NCBI RefSeq assembly: GCF_900115345.1
Contig: NZ_FOWC01000001.1
Coordinates: 806,001-870,000 of the forward strand
Source of the DNA: Amycolatopsis rubida
GTDB taxonomy: Bacteria; Actinomycetota; Actinomycetes; Mycobacteriales; Pseudonocardiaceae
Length of the DNA stretch: 64,000 nt
Direction of reading: 5' to 3'
Shown here: piece after piece, positions 28,061 to 38,099 of the stretch
Numbering within the stretch: position 1 is the stretch's first letter
Layout: every line of letters begins with the position of its first letter
Notes under the pieces: generated by a model
Told to the model about the DNA's origin: nothing
The model's input: only the letters and a program-made list of their open reading frames with translations
Databases searched by the model: none
Program-made: the position numbers and the translations under genes

Positions 28061-29248
28061 TCAGCCGAAGTTTTGGCCTTCGCCGCGGTAAGTCGGGACG
28101 GTTCGCTCCACCTGGCTGCCGCGGACGAGGTGGTAGGCCAGGAACCGTTCGGCCAGTTCCCCGGCTTTCGCGTGCCGCAGCCAGACGCGATCGCCGAGCC
28201 GCAGCGTGCGCGCGGCCTCGCCGGTCACCGGGGTCTGCACCTCGCCAGCGCCTTCGAAACCCAGCAGGCGCAAGCCTTCCGGCAGGTACGGCGACGGTTC
28301 GCGCGAGGGACCGGTCGGTCCGGAGGCGATGTATCCGCCGGAGTACAGCGTCGCGACGTTCTTCGCCGGGCGGCGCACCACCGGCAGCGCGAACAACGCG
28401 GCCGGGCGCGGCTGGAAGTGCGAGTAGCCGTCGAACAGCGTCGGGGCGAGGAATCCGGAACCGGCGGCGATCTCGGTGACCACGTCCTCCGCGCCGGTGG
28501 TCTCGATGCTTCCGGTGCCTCCGCCGTTGACGAACTCCAGGTCAGCGACCTCGCGCACGGCCCGCACCGCCGCCCCTCGGCGCCGGGCGAGTTCAGCCGC
28601 GGAACGGCGTTGCATCCAGCCGATCACCCGGTTTTGCAGGCCTTTTCCGGCGGCGTCGCCGAGTCCGGCGATCTGGCCTTCGTACGCCATCATCCCGACC
28701 AGCTGAAAACCCGGCCGCGTCACGATCCGGCGGGCTACCGTCACCGCTTGCCCCGGCGTGAACACCGGCGAGCGGCGCGTGCCGACGTGCACGCCGGGCA
28801 ACGGACGCCAGGACGCGTCGAGTTCGAGACACACGCGAATGTCCGGATGGCCGTAGCCGAGCGCGGCGTCGACCAGGTCGAGGTGCTCGGTCGAATCGAC
28901 CATGATCGTGACCGCCGCGCGAGCGCGTTCGCTCGCCGCCAGCCGACGGAGCGCTTCGTGGTCCGCGGTCGGGTACGCGACCACGATGTCGTCGGAAGTG
29001 CCCAGCTCAGCGTGCCAAACGGCCTCGGCGAGCGAGTAGCACATCAAGCCTTCGAAGCCGTCTCGCGCGAGCGCTCGCTCCAGCAGCGCACGGCAGCGCA
29101 CGGACTTGCTGACCACCCGGATCGGCTTGCCCGCGGCCCGGCGCAGCAGGTCGTCGGTGTTGGCGTCGAAGGCGTCCAGGTCGACGATCGCGAGCGGCGG
29201 ATCCAGGTCCTTCGTCGCGAGGTCGTACCCGTGCGCTGAGGTGGTCAC
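28061..29248 (-). CDS. PLP-dependent amino acid aldolase/deaminase (alanine racemase-fold, D-threonine aldolase-like)
   Basis: Protein of 395 residues from a GTG. The N-terminal two thirds are an alanine-racemase-type barrel: AIVDLDAFDANTDDLLRRA, then PIRVVSKSVRCRALLERAL with the PLP Lys in VVSKS. MMAYEGQIAGLGD and EFVNGGGTGSIETTG contribute the phosphate-binding loops. The C-terminal beta domain has GSGFLAPTLFDGYSHFQP. This layout fits D-threonine aldolase/D-serine dehydratase-like enzymes; the exact substrate is open. Convergent with the TetR gene, four bases apart, and divergent from the sugar-lactone oxidase. Confidence 0.86.
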   Translation of the reverse strand: MTTSAHGYDLATKDLDPPLAIVDLDAFDANTDDLLRRAAGKPIRVVSKSVRCRALLERALARDGFEGLMCYSLAEAVWHAELGTSDDIVVAYPTADHEALRRLAASERARAAVTIMVDSTEHLDLVDAALGYGHPDIRVCLELDASWRPLPGVHVGTRRSPVFTPGQAVTVARRIVTRPGFQLVGMMAYEGQIAGLGDAAGKGLQNRVIGWMQRRSAAELARRRGAAVRAVREVADLEFVNGGGTGSIETTGAEDVVTEIAAGSGFLAPTLFDGYSHFQPRPAALFALPVVRRPAKNVATLYSGGYIASGPTGPSREPSPYLPEGLRLLGFEGAGEVQTPVTGEAARTLRLGDRVWLRHAKAGELAERFLAYHLVRGSQVERTVPTYRGEGQNFG

Positions 29249-29348
29249 GCCACTTACGGTACGACAACAACGCTTGAAACGCGAATACTATTCACTTACG
29301 GTTCCGGCATCTATCGTGGGAACCTTCCAGCGAAGAACAGGTGCCGCA

Positions 29349-30650
29349 ATGACGTGGAGCAACTGGGCCGGAACGGCCAAGGCCACCCCGCAACGGGTGC
29401 ACCGGCCGCGCAGCACGGCCGAGATCGCCGAGGTCGTGGCCGGGGTCGCCGAAGCAGGACACCGCGTCCGCGCGCTCGGCAGCGGGCATTCGTTCACCGC
29501 GATCGCCGCCGCCGATTCCGACGCGCTCGACCTCACCGCGTGCACCGGCATCGAACGCGCCGACCTGGAAACGCAGCAGGTCACGGTCCGTTCCGGCACC
29601 ACTCTCCGCACCCTCAACGCCGCCCTCGACGCGCTCGGGCTCGCCATGACGAACCTCGGCGACATCGACGCACAGACCATCGCCGGCGCGATTTCCACCG
29701 GCACGCACGGCACCGGTGCGCGGTTCGGCGGAATCTCGACGCAGATCGTCGCGCTGGAACTGGTGCTCGCCGACGGTTCGGTGGTCCGCTGCTCGGCCGG
29801 CGAACGTCCGGAGTTGTTCCACGCCGCCCGCGTCGGCCTTGGCGCGCTGGGCGTGATCAGCACCGTGACCCTCCAATGTGAACCGTCCTTTGTGCTGTCC
29901 GCGCAGGAACGCCCGGAACCGCTGGAGCAGGTCCTCGACAGCTTCGACGACAACGCCGCGAACAACGACCACTTCGAGTTCTACTGGTTCCCCTACGGCA
30001 GCAAGGCCTTGGTGAAGCGCAACAACCGGCTGCCGGTGCACGCCGAGCGGAAACCGTTGTCGCGCCTGAAGCAGTTCGTGGACTACGAACTCACCGAGAA
30101 CATCGCGTTCGGCGGGCTTTGCCGGCTCGGTCGCGCGGTGCCGAAACTGGTGCGGCCGCTCGGCGCGTTCGCGTCGCAGGTGTCGTCGCCGCGTGAGTAC
30201 AGCGATCTTTCGCATCGCGTTTTCGTGACCCATCGCGGCGTGCGGTTCGTGGAGTCGGAGTACGCGGTCCCGCGCGAATCGGTGCTCGACGTGCTGGCCG
30301 AACTGCGGACAGTGGTGCCGCGGCTGCGGAATCCGGTGGCGTTCCCGGTCGAGGTGCGGGTGGCCGCGGCGGACGACATCTGGCTGTCCACCGCGAACGG
30401 CCGCGACTCCGCGTACATCGCGATCCACCAGTTCCTCGGCATGCCCTACCGCGAGTACTTCGCCGCGTTCGAGGCCATCGCGGGCCAGGTCGGCGGACGG
30501 CCGCACTGGGGCAAAATGCACGACCTCGACGCGTCCGTGCTGCGCACCCGCTACCCGCACTTCGACGATTTCCTGCGGATCCGCAAGGAGTGCGATCCGG
30601 CCGGGACGTTCGCGAACACGTACCTCGACCGGGTACTCGGCAGCGCGTGA
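29349..30650 (+). CDS. FAD-dependent sugar-1,4-lactone oxidase (D-arabinono-lactone/L-gulono-lactone oxidase family)
   Basis: Protein of 433 residues. The N-terminal FAD-binding PCMH domain has VRALGSGHSFTAIAAADSDA; here the His of the GSGHS motif is the one often linked covalently to FAD. The second FAD loop is GDIDAQTIAGAISTGTHGTG. The C-terminal ALO domain has FYWFPYGSKALVKRNNR and the hallmark HWGKMHDLD near the C-terminus. It oxidises a sugar lactone with O2 or another acceptor to an ascorbate-like product. It has no obvious pathway partners here and ends one base before the convergent PRPP synthetase gene. Confidence 0.9.
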   Translation: MTWSNWAGTAKATPQRVHRPRSTAEIAEVVAGVAEAGHRVRALGSGHSFTAIAAADSDALDLTACTGIERADLETQQVTVRSGTTLRTLNAALDALGLAMTNLGDIDAQTIAGAISTGTHGTGARFGGISTQIVALELVLADGSVVRCSAGERPELFHAARVGLGALGVISTVTLQCEPSFVLSAQERPEPLEQVLDSFDDNAANNDHFEFYWFPYGSKALVKRNNRLPVHAERKPLSRLKQFVDYELTENIAFGGLCRLGRAVPKLVRPLGAFASQVSSPREYSDLSHRVFVTHRGVRFVESEYAVPRESVLDVLAELRTVVPRLRNPVAFPVEVRVAAADDIWLSTANGRDSAYIAIHQFLGMPYREYFAAFEAIAGQVGGRPHWGKMHDLDASVLRTRYPHFDDFLRIRKECDPAGTFANTYLDRVLGSA

Positions 30651-31594
<944 letters not shown>

Positions 31595-31595
<1 letters not shown>

Positions 31596-32245
31596 CAGAT
31601 CCGGGACACGGCGTCAGCGATGGAATCCTCGCCGGAGATCAGCTCCAGCGTGCGCCGGGCGGTCGCCGGGGTGTCGAGCAGGGCCAGCAGCACCGCGGCG
31701 ACGTCCTCGCGCGGGATCTCCGCGCGGCCGGTCTTCTCCGCGAGCTTGACCTGTCCGGTGCCGGAATCGTTGGTCAGGCGGCCGGGACGCAGGATCGTCC
31801 AGTCGAGGTCGCGGGCCTTGAGGTCGTCCTCGGCGGCGCGCTTGGCCCGCAGGTAGGCGGCGAAAACCGGGTCGAGGCCGGGGGCGTCCGGGTGGTCCGC
31901 GCCCATCGAGCCGACCTGGATGAACCGGCGGACGCCCGCCCGCTGCGCGGCGTCGGCAAACAGCACTGCCGCGCCGCGGTCTACGGTGTCTTTGCGGCTC
32001 TCGCCGCTGCCCGGGCCCGCGCCGGCGGAGAACACCGCGGCGTCCGCGCCTTCGAGCGCTTTGGCGACAGCGTCCACATCGGACTTTTCGAGGTCGAGCA
32101 CGACGGTCTCGGCGCCGACGGCGATGAGGTCCGCTTCGTGCTCGGGGTTGCGCACGATGCCGACCGGCGCGTCGTGCCGCTGCGCGAGCAGCTTTTCCAG
32201 GTGCAGGGCGATCTGGCCGTGTCCGCCAGCAATGACGACTCGCAT
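31595..32245 (-). CDS. NAD(P)-binding SDR-fold protein (YwnB/atypical SDR type)
   Basis: Protein of 216 residues. The N-terminal MRVVIAGGHGQIALHLEKLL is the glycine-rich cofactor loop (GGHGQIA) of atypical SDRs. VVLDLEKSD, AVFSAGAG and VGSMGAD mark strands 3, 4 and 5, and WTILRPGRLTNDSGTG is the typical C-terminal strand of this group. The classical YxxxK pair is replaced by AYLRAKRAAEDDL (Tyr and Lys present at compatible spacing). Could be a redox sensor or a reductase of a small molecule. Coupled to the PRPP synthetase gene. Confidence 0.85.
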
Positions 32246-32286
32246 AAACCCGACTCTATCGCCGCGCGCGGCCCGGCGCTGGCGGG

Positions 32287-32949
32287 TCAGTCCACCTCGG
32301 CGGGAACGGGGGCGTCGGAGTCCTCGCGCAGCAACAGGTCGTAGGCCATCTCGTTGACCCAGCGCGAAACCGGGTCCTCCTGCAGCAGCACCCGGTCGTG
32401 GTGGGTGTCGAGGTCGAGGTCCGTGGTGGCGTACGGGTCGGCGGCGACGACCGCGAGCCCGTAGGCGCGGGCGCGCGGCAGGCAGTTCGTCACGTAGTCA
32501 TCGGTCAGCACGGCAGGCGATGGGAGCACCATCGCGGCCTCGCCGTAGCGTGAAAAGGGCACCGCGGAGGCCATCGCGGTCCGCCAGTGCCGGGCGACCG
32601 CGAGGACGCCGATGATCTCGGCGGCCGGCGCGGGTGCGGTCGCGGCCAGCTCTGGCCAGGTCCAGGTGTCGACGAGGGCGCGATCGGCGACGGGACCGAC
32701 ACCCATCGCGATCCGCTCCGCGTGCACGTCGGTCTTGAGCTTCGCGACGATGCTGACCTTGCGGCCGAGCAGGGTCGTCGCGGGCAGCACCACACCGTTC
32801 CAGCCCAGCAGGGCCGCGGCCTTGCGCGCCAGCTCGTCGACGCTCGCGGGGAGCTCGATCGGCGGCAGCACCCGGCTCGCTGTCGTCCGGCTGCGCTTCG
32901 CACCGCCGGCGACCGTCGAGCGCTCGGTGTTCTGTGGGGTAGCCGCCAC
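32287..32949 (-). CDS. Conserved actinobacterial hypothetical protein
   Basis: Protein of 220 residues; the GTG at 32949 was chosen because ggagg lies seven bases upstream. Polar N-terminus, then a mixed alpha/beta domain (LARKAAALLGWNGVVLPATT, VSIVAKLKTDVHAERIAMGV, VLAVARHWRTAMASAVPF) with conserved-looking Trp and Arg residues. No signal peptide, membrane helix or catalytic motif is recognisable. It ends 41 bases before the SDR-fold gene and may be co-transcribed with it. Function unknown. Confidence 0.7.
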   Translation of the reverse strand: MAATPQNTERSTVAGGAKRSRTTASRVLPPIELPASVDELARKAAALLGWNGVVLPATTLLGRKVSIVAKLKTDVHAERIAMGVGPVADRALVDTWTWPELAATAPAPAAEIIGVLAVARHWRTAMASAVPFSRYGEAAMVLPSPAVLTDDYVTNCLPRARAYGLAVVAADPYATTDLDLDTHHDRVLLQEDPVSRWVNEMAYDLLLREDSDAPVPAEVD

Positions 32950-33368
32950 GAGTCCGCCTCCTTCAAGCACCTGTTCCTGCATACCGGCGAAAACCGGTAC
33001 ATGAACTGAGTACCAGGGCAAAGACGCGAGGTCTCCGGGTTGCCCCGCCGCGTGCGATCGGCGGCGCTCAGCGGTCGGTGACCGGTCGGTAGGCGGTCGT
33101 TCGACTTCAGCCCGACCGTGCGGCCAACCGAGTGAGACGGGGGTGAGTGGTGCGCACGGAGCGCTTCCCCTGGGTGTCGCACCGCCTCGTGCGGGGCAGG
33201 GCAAGCAGCGCAGCGTCTTACTCCGGTCGGCCTAATCAACGCGGTTCCACAGTGGACTTCCCCTGGTCACGGACGTCACCCGGATGGCGGGTGAGCTTCG
33301 CCGCAGCGAGGGTTCGCGTCGCCGGTTTAGGGTTACCCGTCGGTCAAGTACCCGCCGGGAGGACCAGG
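32950..33368. other. Divergent intergenic region of 419 bp
   Basis: No gene is supported. It holds the promoters of the hypothetical gene at 32287-32949 and of the lyase operon at 33369. Visible structure: TACCGG-N6-CCGGTA near 32980-33000 and the recurrent palindrome TCCACAGTGGA at 33246-33256. Nothing else stands out. Confidence 0.55.
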
Positions 33369-34439
33369 ATGCGCTCGCCGAAGGACTTCTTCGCCCCGCT
33401 CGCCGTCGGAGCGCCGCAGCCGCCGCGGCAGATCCCGGTGCGGCCCTCGCGCATGATCCACTTTTTCGATCCGGGCAACGAAAAGATGGCCGCGAAGGTC
33501 CCCGACCTCGCGAAGAAGACCGACGTCTTGCTCGGCAACCTCGAGGACGCCGTCCGCGCGGACCGCAAGGAAGCCGCGCGCGCCGGACTGGTGTCGATCG
33601 CGAAGGCGACGGACTTCGGCCGCACGCAGCTGTGGACGCGGGTGAACAGCCTCGACTCGCCGTGGGTGCTCGACGACCTGATCACGCTGGTCACCGAGAT
33701 CGGCGACAAGCTCGACGTGATCATGATCCCGAAGGTCGAAGGCGCGCAGGACATTCACTACGTCGACCGGTTGCTGGCGCAGCTCGAAGCGCGGGCCGGG
33801 CTGACCGAACCGCTGCTGGTGCACGCGATCCTGGAAACGGCGAGCGGCGTGGCGAACGTCGAAGAGATCGCCGGAGCCTCGCCCCGCATGCAGGGCATCT
33901 CGCTGGGCCCGGCCGACCTGGCCGCGAGCCGCCGGATGAAGACGACCCGTGTCGGCGGCGGTCACCCGGGATATCTGGTGCGCACCGACCCGGTCGGCGA
34001 GGACCTCAACGAAGGCCGGACGACGTATCAGCAGGACCTGTGGCACTACACGGTCGCGCGGATGGTCGACGCGTGCGCGATGAACGGAATCCTTCCGTAC
34101 TACGGGCCGTTCGGGGACATCCGTGACGTGGTGGCGTGCGAAGACCAGTTCCGCAACGCGTTCCTGCTCGGCTGTGTCGGCGCGTGGAGCCTGCACCCGG
34201 TGCAGATCGACATCGCGAAGAAGGTCTTCTCGCCGTCCCCCGCCGATGTGGCCTGGGCCCGTCGCGTGATCGCCGAGATGGGCGACGGAACCGGCGCGGT
34301 GATGATCGACGGGAAGATGCAGGACGACGCCTCGGTCAAACAGTGCCGGGTGGTCGTGGAACTGGCGGACGAACTGGCCGCCACCGACCCCGAACTGGCC
34401 GCCGCGTACGACGCCGCGACAAAGGAGATCCAGTCATGA
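33369..34439 (+). CDS. HpcH/HpaI aldolase/citrate lyase family protein (malyl-CoA lyase-like)
   Basis: TIM-barrel lyase of 356 residues. The family signature runs [32 protein letters not shown] (phosphate/CoA and the first metal region), [33 protein letters not shown] (strand with the Lys-Glu pair), [19 protein letters not shown] (catalytic Glu), and [18 protein letters not shown]. This long form with a C-terminal extension resembles malyl-CoA/beta-methylmalyl-CoA lyases. It overlaps the next, shorter CitE-like gene by four bases (ATGA). The RBS aggaccagg precedes ATG 33369. Confidence 0.88.
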   Translation: MRSPKDFFAPLAVGAPQPPRQIPVRPSRMIHFFDPGNEKMAAKVPDLAKKTDVLLGNLEDAVRADRKEAARAGLVSIAKATDFGRTQLWTRVNSLDSPWVLDDLITLVTEIGDKLDVIMIPKVEGAQDIHYVDRLLAQLEARAGLTEPLLVHAILETASGVANVEEIAGASPRMQGISLGPADLAASRRMKTTRVGGGHPGYLVRTDPVGEDLNEGRTTYQQDLWHYTVARMVDACAMNGILPYYGPFGDIRDVVACEDQFRNAFLLGCVGAWSLHPVQIDIAKKVFSPSPADVAWARRVIAEMGDGTGAVMIDGKMQDDASVKQCRVVVELADELAATDPELAAAYDAATKEIQS

Positions 34440-35296
34440 CCGAACTCCGCCCGCGGCGGTCCGTGCTGTACATGCCCGGCGCGAACGAACGCGCGCTGGA
34501 GAAGGCGAAGACTCTTCCCGCGGATGCGTTGATCCTGGACTTGGAAGACGCCGTCGCCCCCGACGCGAAGGAAGCCGCGCGGGAACGGGTCTGCGCCGCT
34601 GTCGGCACTTACGGCTCGCGCGAAGTGACGATCCGGGTCAACGGCCTGGACACCGAATGGCACGACGCCGACCTGCGCGCCGCCGCTGCCGCTGGTCCCG
34701 CCGCCGTGGTGGTGCCGAAGGTGAACTCAGCGGCTGAGGTGCACAACATCGAGCGCGCGCTGGAACTCGGCGGAGCGCCGGAGCACACGAAGATCTGGGC
34801 GATGGTGGAGACGCCGGTCGCGATGCTGCACGCCGAAGAGATCGCGGGAGCGTCGGAACGATTGACCGTGCTGGTGATGGGCACGAACGACCTGGCGAAG
34901 GAATTGCACGCGGAATTCGTGCCCGGCCGTGCACCGTTGCTGAGCGGGCTTTCGCTGTGCCTGCTCGCGGCACGCGCGACCGGGAAGGTGATCCTGGACG
35001 GGGTCTACAACGACGTCAAGGACGCCGACGGCTTCGAGGCGGAATGCTCGCAGGGGCGGCAGTACGGGTTCGACGGGAAGACGTTGATCCATCCTTCGCA
35101 GGTGGAGCCGTGCAACCGGATCTTCGCGCCGTCGGCGGAGGAAATCGACCGGTCGCGGCGGATCATCGTGGCGTTCGAGGAGGCTTCGGCTGAGGGACGC
35201 GGCGTGGTGACGGTGGATGGGCGGATGATCGAGAACCTGCATGTGGAGAACGCGCGGCGGGTGCTGGCGTTGGCGGAGGCGATCGGGGCGGAGTGA
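34436..35296 (+). CDS. HpcH/HpaI aldolase/citrate lyase beta-like protein (CitE-like)
   Basis: TIM-barrel protein of 286 residues. It carries [87 protein letters not shown] and [22 protein letters not shown], the full CitE-like set with Mg- and CoA-site residues. No citrate lyase alpha or gamma subunits are nearby, so it is a stand-alone CitE-like enzyme such as a malyl- or citramalyl-CoA thioesterase/lyase. With the coupled longer lyase it may carry out two steps of C-C bond cleavage and CoA hydrolysis in acyl-CoA or glyoxylate metabolism. Confidence 0.9.
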   Translation: MTELRPRRSVLYMPGANERALEKAKTLPADALILDLEDAVAPDAKEAARERVCAAVGTYGSREVTIRVNGLDTEWHDADLRAAAAAGPAAVVVPKVNSAAEVHNIERALELGGAPEHTKIWAMVETPVAMLHAEEIAGASERLTVLVMGTNDLAKELHAEFVPGRAPLLSGLSLCLLAARATGKVILDGVYNDVKDADGFEAECSQGRQYGFDGKTLIHPSQVEPCNRIFAPSAEEIDRSRRIIVAFEEASAEGRGVVTVDGRMIENLHVENARRVLALAEAIGAE

Positions 35297-35327
35297 ACCG
35301 GCCGGTCAACGGCCCCTGGCGGGACCG

Positions 35328-35912
35328 TCAGGCAACTACCCCCCCCCCCCGTTGTTTTCCGAGGTCGCCCAAGAGCCGGGAGTCCGGAGTCAACGGGGCG
35401 GCTCCAGAGACCTCCGCCAGCAGTTCGGCGACCTGCAGGAGCGCGACCCGCACGGATTCGATTTCCGCGCGCAGTTCCTCGACGTGTTCCCATTCGTTCT
35501 CGTGGTCAACCGGTGCCACGCCGTTCGCTCGCGTGGCTTCCCACGCGCCGAGACGCGGGTGCCAGCGCGCCAGCAGCGGGCGTACCGCCACGTTCAGCAT
35601 CGTCAGCGCGAGCTTTCCGAACGTGATCGCGTCCGCGCTGCCCCGCGGCGACACTTCCGGGCCGTATTTGCGCAGGATCTCCCGGGTGGTGCCGAACAGC
35701 GTGTAGAGGCTGCTCAGCGCTTCCCGCGCGAGACCTTCGTCGCGGCGGAGTTTGACGACTGAGATCCGGGTCGCCAGTTCGGCATACAGCTCCCACGCCG
35801 CCTTCGCTTCCGCCTGCTGCGGCGTCCAGGATCCGCTGATCTCGCCGACGAACGGCAGCTTCAGTTTCACCCCGACCTCGCGCGGCCGGAACTGCCTGCT
35901 TCGCCTTCCCAT
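35328..35912 (-). CDS. Stand-alone copy of the TIR-STAND C-terminal helical domain (protein A)
   Basis: Protein of 194 residues. Residues 12-32 form a short beta-like lead (VGVKLKLPFVGEISGSW). Residues 37-171 are an alpha-helical domain: WELYAELATRIS, then RRDEGLAREALSSLYTLF, TMLNVAVRPLLARWHPRL, and ELRAEIESVRVALL with LLAEVSGA. The same blocks occur in the neighbouring protein B and in the C-terminus of the divergent TIR-STAND protein. The ATG overlaps the stop of protein B (ATGA). The last codons contain the 12-G run on this strand, giving GGGVVA at the end; a one-base change there would alter the C-terminus. I do not know the function; a regulator, sensor or inhibitor of the TIR effector is the obvious guess. 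Confidence 0.75.
   Translation of the reverse strand: MGRRSRQFRPREVGVKLKLPFVGEISGSWTPQQAEAKAAWELYAELATRISVVKLRRDEGLAREALSSLYTLFGTTREILRKYGPEVSPRGSADAITFGKLALTMLNVAVRPLLARWHPRLGAWEATRANGVAPVDHENEWEHVEELRAEIESVRVALLQVAELLAEVSGAAPLTPDSRLLGDLGKQRGGGVVA
35339..35350. repeat. Homopolymer run of 12 C (12 G on the coding strand) in the last codons of protein A
   Basis: Twelve consecutive C at 35339-35350 lie within the C-terminal codons (GGG) of the minus-strand gene. A run of eleven would bring a TAG in frame directly after it; other lengths change the tail. Such tracts slip during replication and are also prone to sequencing error. Confidence 0.8.
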
Positions 35913-36358
35913 CAGCGCACCGCCATCAGGAGCGAGCCCGCGCCGGCGAGTTCGGCGAGCCGTTCAGTCGCGTCGCGCAGGAGTACCTGCAGCTCGGCCA
36001 GCTCGGCACGCAGCTGCCCGGCCTGGTCCCACGCCCGCTCGTGCTCGAACTGGGACGCCCGCGACGGGCGGCGCTCGAGGTGGGCGTCGAGGAGGGGATG
36101 CCATTTGGCCAGGAACGGGCGCAATCCGTCATTGAGCAGCCGGAACACCACCTGGTGCAAGGAGTCCGACGTCAGCGACCGCTCCGGCGGATGCTCGGCC
36201 AGTGCCCGGCGCGCCTCGGTGAACACCTGGTAGAGGCTGCTGAGCGCCTCCGACAGCAGTCCCTCGTCCGGGCCGAGGCGGACCGCGGAGATCCGGCTGG
36301 CCAGTTCGACGTGCAAATTCCAGGCCAGGGACTTCTCAGGTCGCTCGGACACACTCAT
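35912..36358 (-). CDS. Stand-alone copy of the TIR-STAND C-terminal helical domain (protein B)
   Basis: Protein of 148 residues consisting almost only of the shared helical domain: WNLHVELASRIS, GPDEGLLSEALSSLYQVF, RLLNDGLRPFLAKWHPLL, then HERAW and LRAELAELQVLLRD with LAELAGAG. It lacks the beta-like lead of protein A. Start at ATG 36358; another ATG lies nine bases upstream, and neither has a strong ribosome-binding site. The gene precedes and overlaps protein A, and its start is 58 bases from the divergent TIR-STAND start, so one short promoter region serves both directions. Function unknown; homology to the effector's tail suggests hetero-oligomer formation with it. Confidence 0.75.
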   Translation of the reverse strand: MSVSERPEKSLAWNLHVELASRISAVRLGPDEGLLSEALSSLYQVFTEARRALAEHPPERSLTSDSLHQVVFRLLNDGLRPFLAKWHPLLDAHLERRPSRASQFEHERAWDQAGQLRAELAELQVLLRDATERLAELAGAGSLLMAVR

Positions 36359-36416
36359 GTTCGGCATTCTAGGTGTCGGCGGCAGCGGCGGCAGCCGCCT
36401 CGGAGGGGAGGGCCGA

Positions 36417-38099
36417 GTGCTGGACTGGGATGTGTTCGTCAGCTACGACCGCACGGACGCGGCGGCGGTGCGGCGGATCGCGGCCGCGCTGGAGAGCGTG
36501 GGGCTTCGGGTGTTCCTGGACACCGAGGAAATCCGCCCGTTCGATCCCATCCCGGGGCGGCTGAGCGATGCCCTCGCCAGGTCCCGGATCCTGCTCGCCT
36601 ACTACAGCCGGAGCTACGGATCGCGGCGCGCCTGCCAGGAAGAGTTCACCACCGCCTACCTGGCCGACCCCGAGCAGGTACTGGTGGTGAACCCCGAAAC
36701 GGGCACCGGGCACCTGGCGCCTCGGGAACTGCTCGACGTCCTGCTGCCGGGGCATCCCGCGACCAAAGCGGCGCTGACCGCCCTCGTCGACGCGGTGCGG
36801 CAGCGGGTCTCGGCCGCTGCGCGCCCGATCGGACGGGCGAGCACGGCGCTCGGCTGGTCCGCGCCGGCGAAGTTCGCCGGCCGGTGGAAGGAACTCTGGG
36901 AGGTCCACTCGATCCTGCGCGGCGGTGGGACGGCCGTGGTGCACGGCTTGGTCGACATCGGCAAGACCACCCTGGCCCAGGCCTACGTCCGGCAGTTCGG
37001 CCAGGCTTATCACGCGGTTTTCGCCGGGTACTCGGCCGCGGCCACCGCTGGCGATCTGGTGGTGCTCGACGACGTCAGCGCTCCGCCGGAGCCGCTTCCC
37101 GCCGGTGTCTCGGTCTTGCTGCTCACCCGGGACCCGCGGCTGGCGAAACTGGGCACTGCCGTCGAGCTGACCGATCTGCGCGAGGACGAACTGGATCTGG
37201 CTGCCGAACTCCGGTCCGCCGCGGAGGGCAGCACCGGGCTGGCGCGACGCCTCTCCGAACAGTTCTTCGAGAGCGCCGAGACGGTGCTCGATCGCCTGCA
37301 CCGCCAGTCCCCGTTGCTCGATCCGTTGGCCGAACGGCTCCTTCCGGCAGTGGAAGGCGGGTGGCACCTCGCCCGAGTGCTCGCCGCTGCCGCTCCCGCG
37401 TCGCTGACGCGGGACGCAGTCGCGGAGATTCTGACGGAAGCGCGCATCAGCACCGACCTCGACGCTGAGTTCACCGCGTTGCTCGCCGCGGGAGTCGTCG
37501 TCGGCGGGCTCGGCGAGTTCACGCTGCCGCCCGCCTTCCAGATCGTGCTGAGAGGCCGGGACCCTCGGCCGGCGCGAGCCGAGCAGGTGCGGCAGGCGAC
37601 CATCGCGCTCCTCAAAAACCACGCCCGGCCACGGCACATTGTCCTCTCTCGCCCGCGCTCGGAGATCGACGAAGCGGAACGGCGGGCCGCGCATCAGATC
37701 CTCAACGAGTTGAACAGCCGCGTCGCGTTGCGCAAACTGCCGGACGACGAAGGTCTGCTGCGCAACGCACTCAGCTCGCTCCACGCACTGGTCGGCAGCC
37801 TCCGGCAGATCGCCGGCGGGATCAACCAGGACGCGCTCCGCCCTTCCACTTCAGTTCGACCGGGTTTGCAGACTCTGCTCCCCCGTCTTCAGAACGAGAT
37901 TCTCCCGGCTTTCCTGACCTATTGGCACACCCGGCTCGATGACCATCACGACGTTCGGCCGCCGGGAATCGGCAGGCGTGACCACGAACTTGCCTGGTCG
38001 TTGCAAGCTCAGTGCCGTTCGGAACTCGCCGAGCTGCAAGCCGAAGTCGGCGAGATCGCCGACGAACTGGCCGTGCTGAGCGGAAACCCGCTCAGCTGA
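36417..38099 (+). CDS. TIR-STAND NTPase with C-terminal helical domain shared with two neighbours
   Basis: Protein of 560 residues from GTG 36417 (VLDWDVFVSYDRTD; gaggg just upstream; an ATG at 36357 is less likely because it overlaps the divergent gene's start). Residues 1 to about 85 are a TIR domain: VFVSYDRTD, then RVFLDTEEIRPFDPIPG, and RRACQEEF with the candidate catalytic Glu75/Glu76 for NAD cleavage. A P-loop NTPase of NB-ARC/STAND type follows: Walker A GLVDIGKTT (Lys183), Walker B LVVLDDV (214-220), sensor LLLTRDPR. A winged-helix-like part follows (about 325-375). Residues 422-560 are the helical domain of proteins A and B (DDEGLLRNALSSL, FLTYWHTRL, RSELAEL). Expected action: ATP-dependent oligomerisation then NAD+ hydrolysis, as in antiphage TIR-STAND systems. 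Confidence 0.85.
   Translation: MLDWDVFVSYDRTDAAAVRRIAAALESVGLRVFLDTEEIRPFDPIPGRLSDALARSRILLAYYSRSYGSRRACQEEFTTAYLADPEQVLVVNPETGTGHLAPRELLDVLLPGHPATKAALTALVDAVRQRVSAAARPIGRASTALGWSAPAKFAGRWKELWEVHSILRGGGTAVVHGLVDIGKTTLAQAYVRQFGQAYHAVFAGYSAAATAGDLVVLDDVSAPPEPLPAGVSVLLLTRDPRLAKLGTAVELTDLREDELDLAAELRSAAEGSTGLARRLSEQFFESAETVLDRLHRQSPLLDPLAERLLPAVEGGWHLARVLAAAAPASLTRDAVAEILTEARISTDLDAEFTALLAAGVVVGGLGEFTLPPAFQIVLRGRDPRPARAEQVRQATIALLKNHARPRHIVLSRPRSEIDEAERRAAHQILNELNSRVALRKLPDDEGLLRNALSSLHALVGSLRQIAGGINQDALRPSTSVRPGLQTLLPRLQNEILPAFLTYWHTRLDDHHDVRPPGIGRRDHELAWSLQAQCRSELAELQAEVGEIADELAVLSGNPLS

Noticed and set aside
35328..36358. Proteins A and B as a classical toxin-antitoxin pair.
   Set aside because: Both share the same helical domain, so they are paralogues of each other and of the TIR-STAND tail, not a toxin with an unrelated antidote.
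36357..36416. ATG at 36357 as start of the TIR-STAND protein.
   Set aside because: It overlaps the start codon of the divergent gene and would add a Gly/Ser-rich stretch before the TIR domain; GTG 36417 with gaggg upstream fits better.
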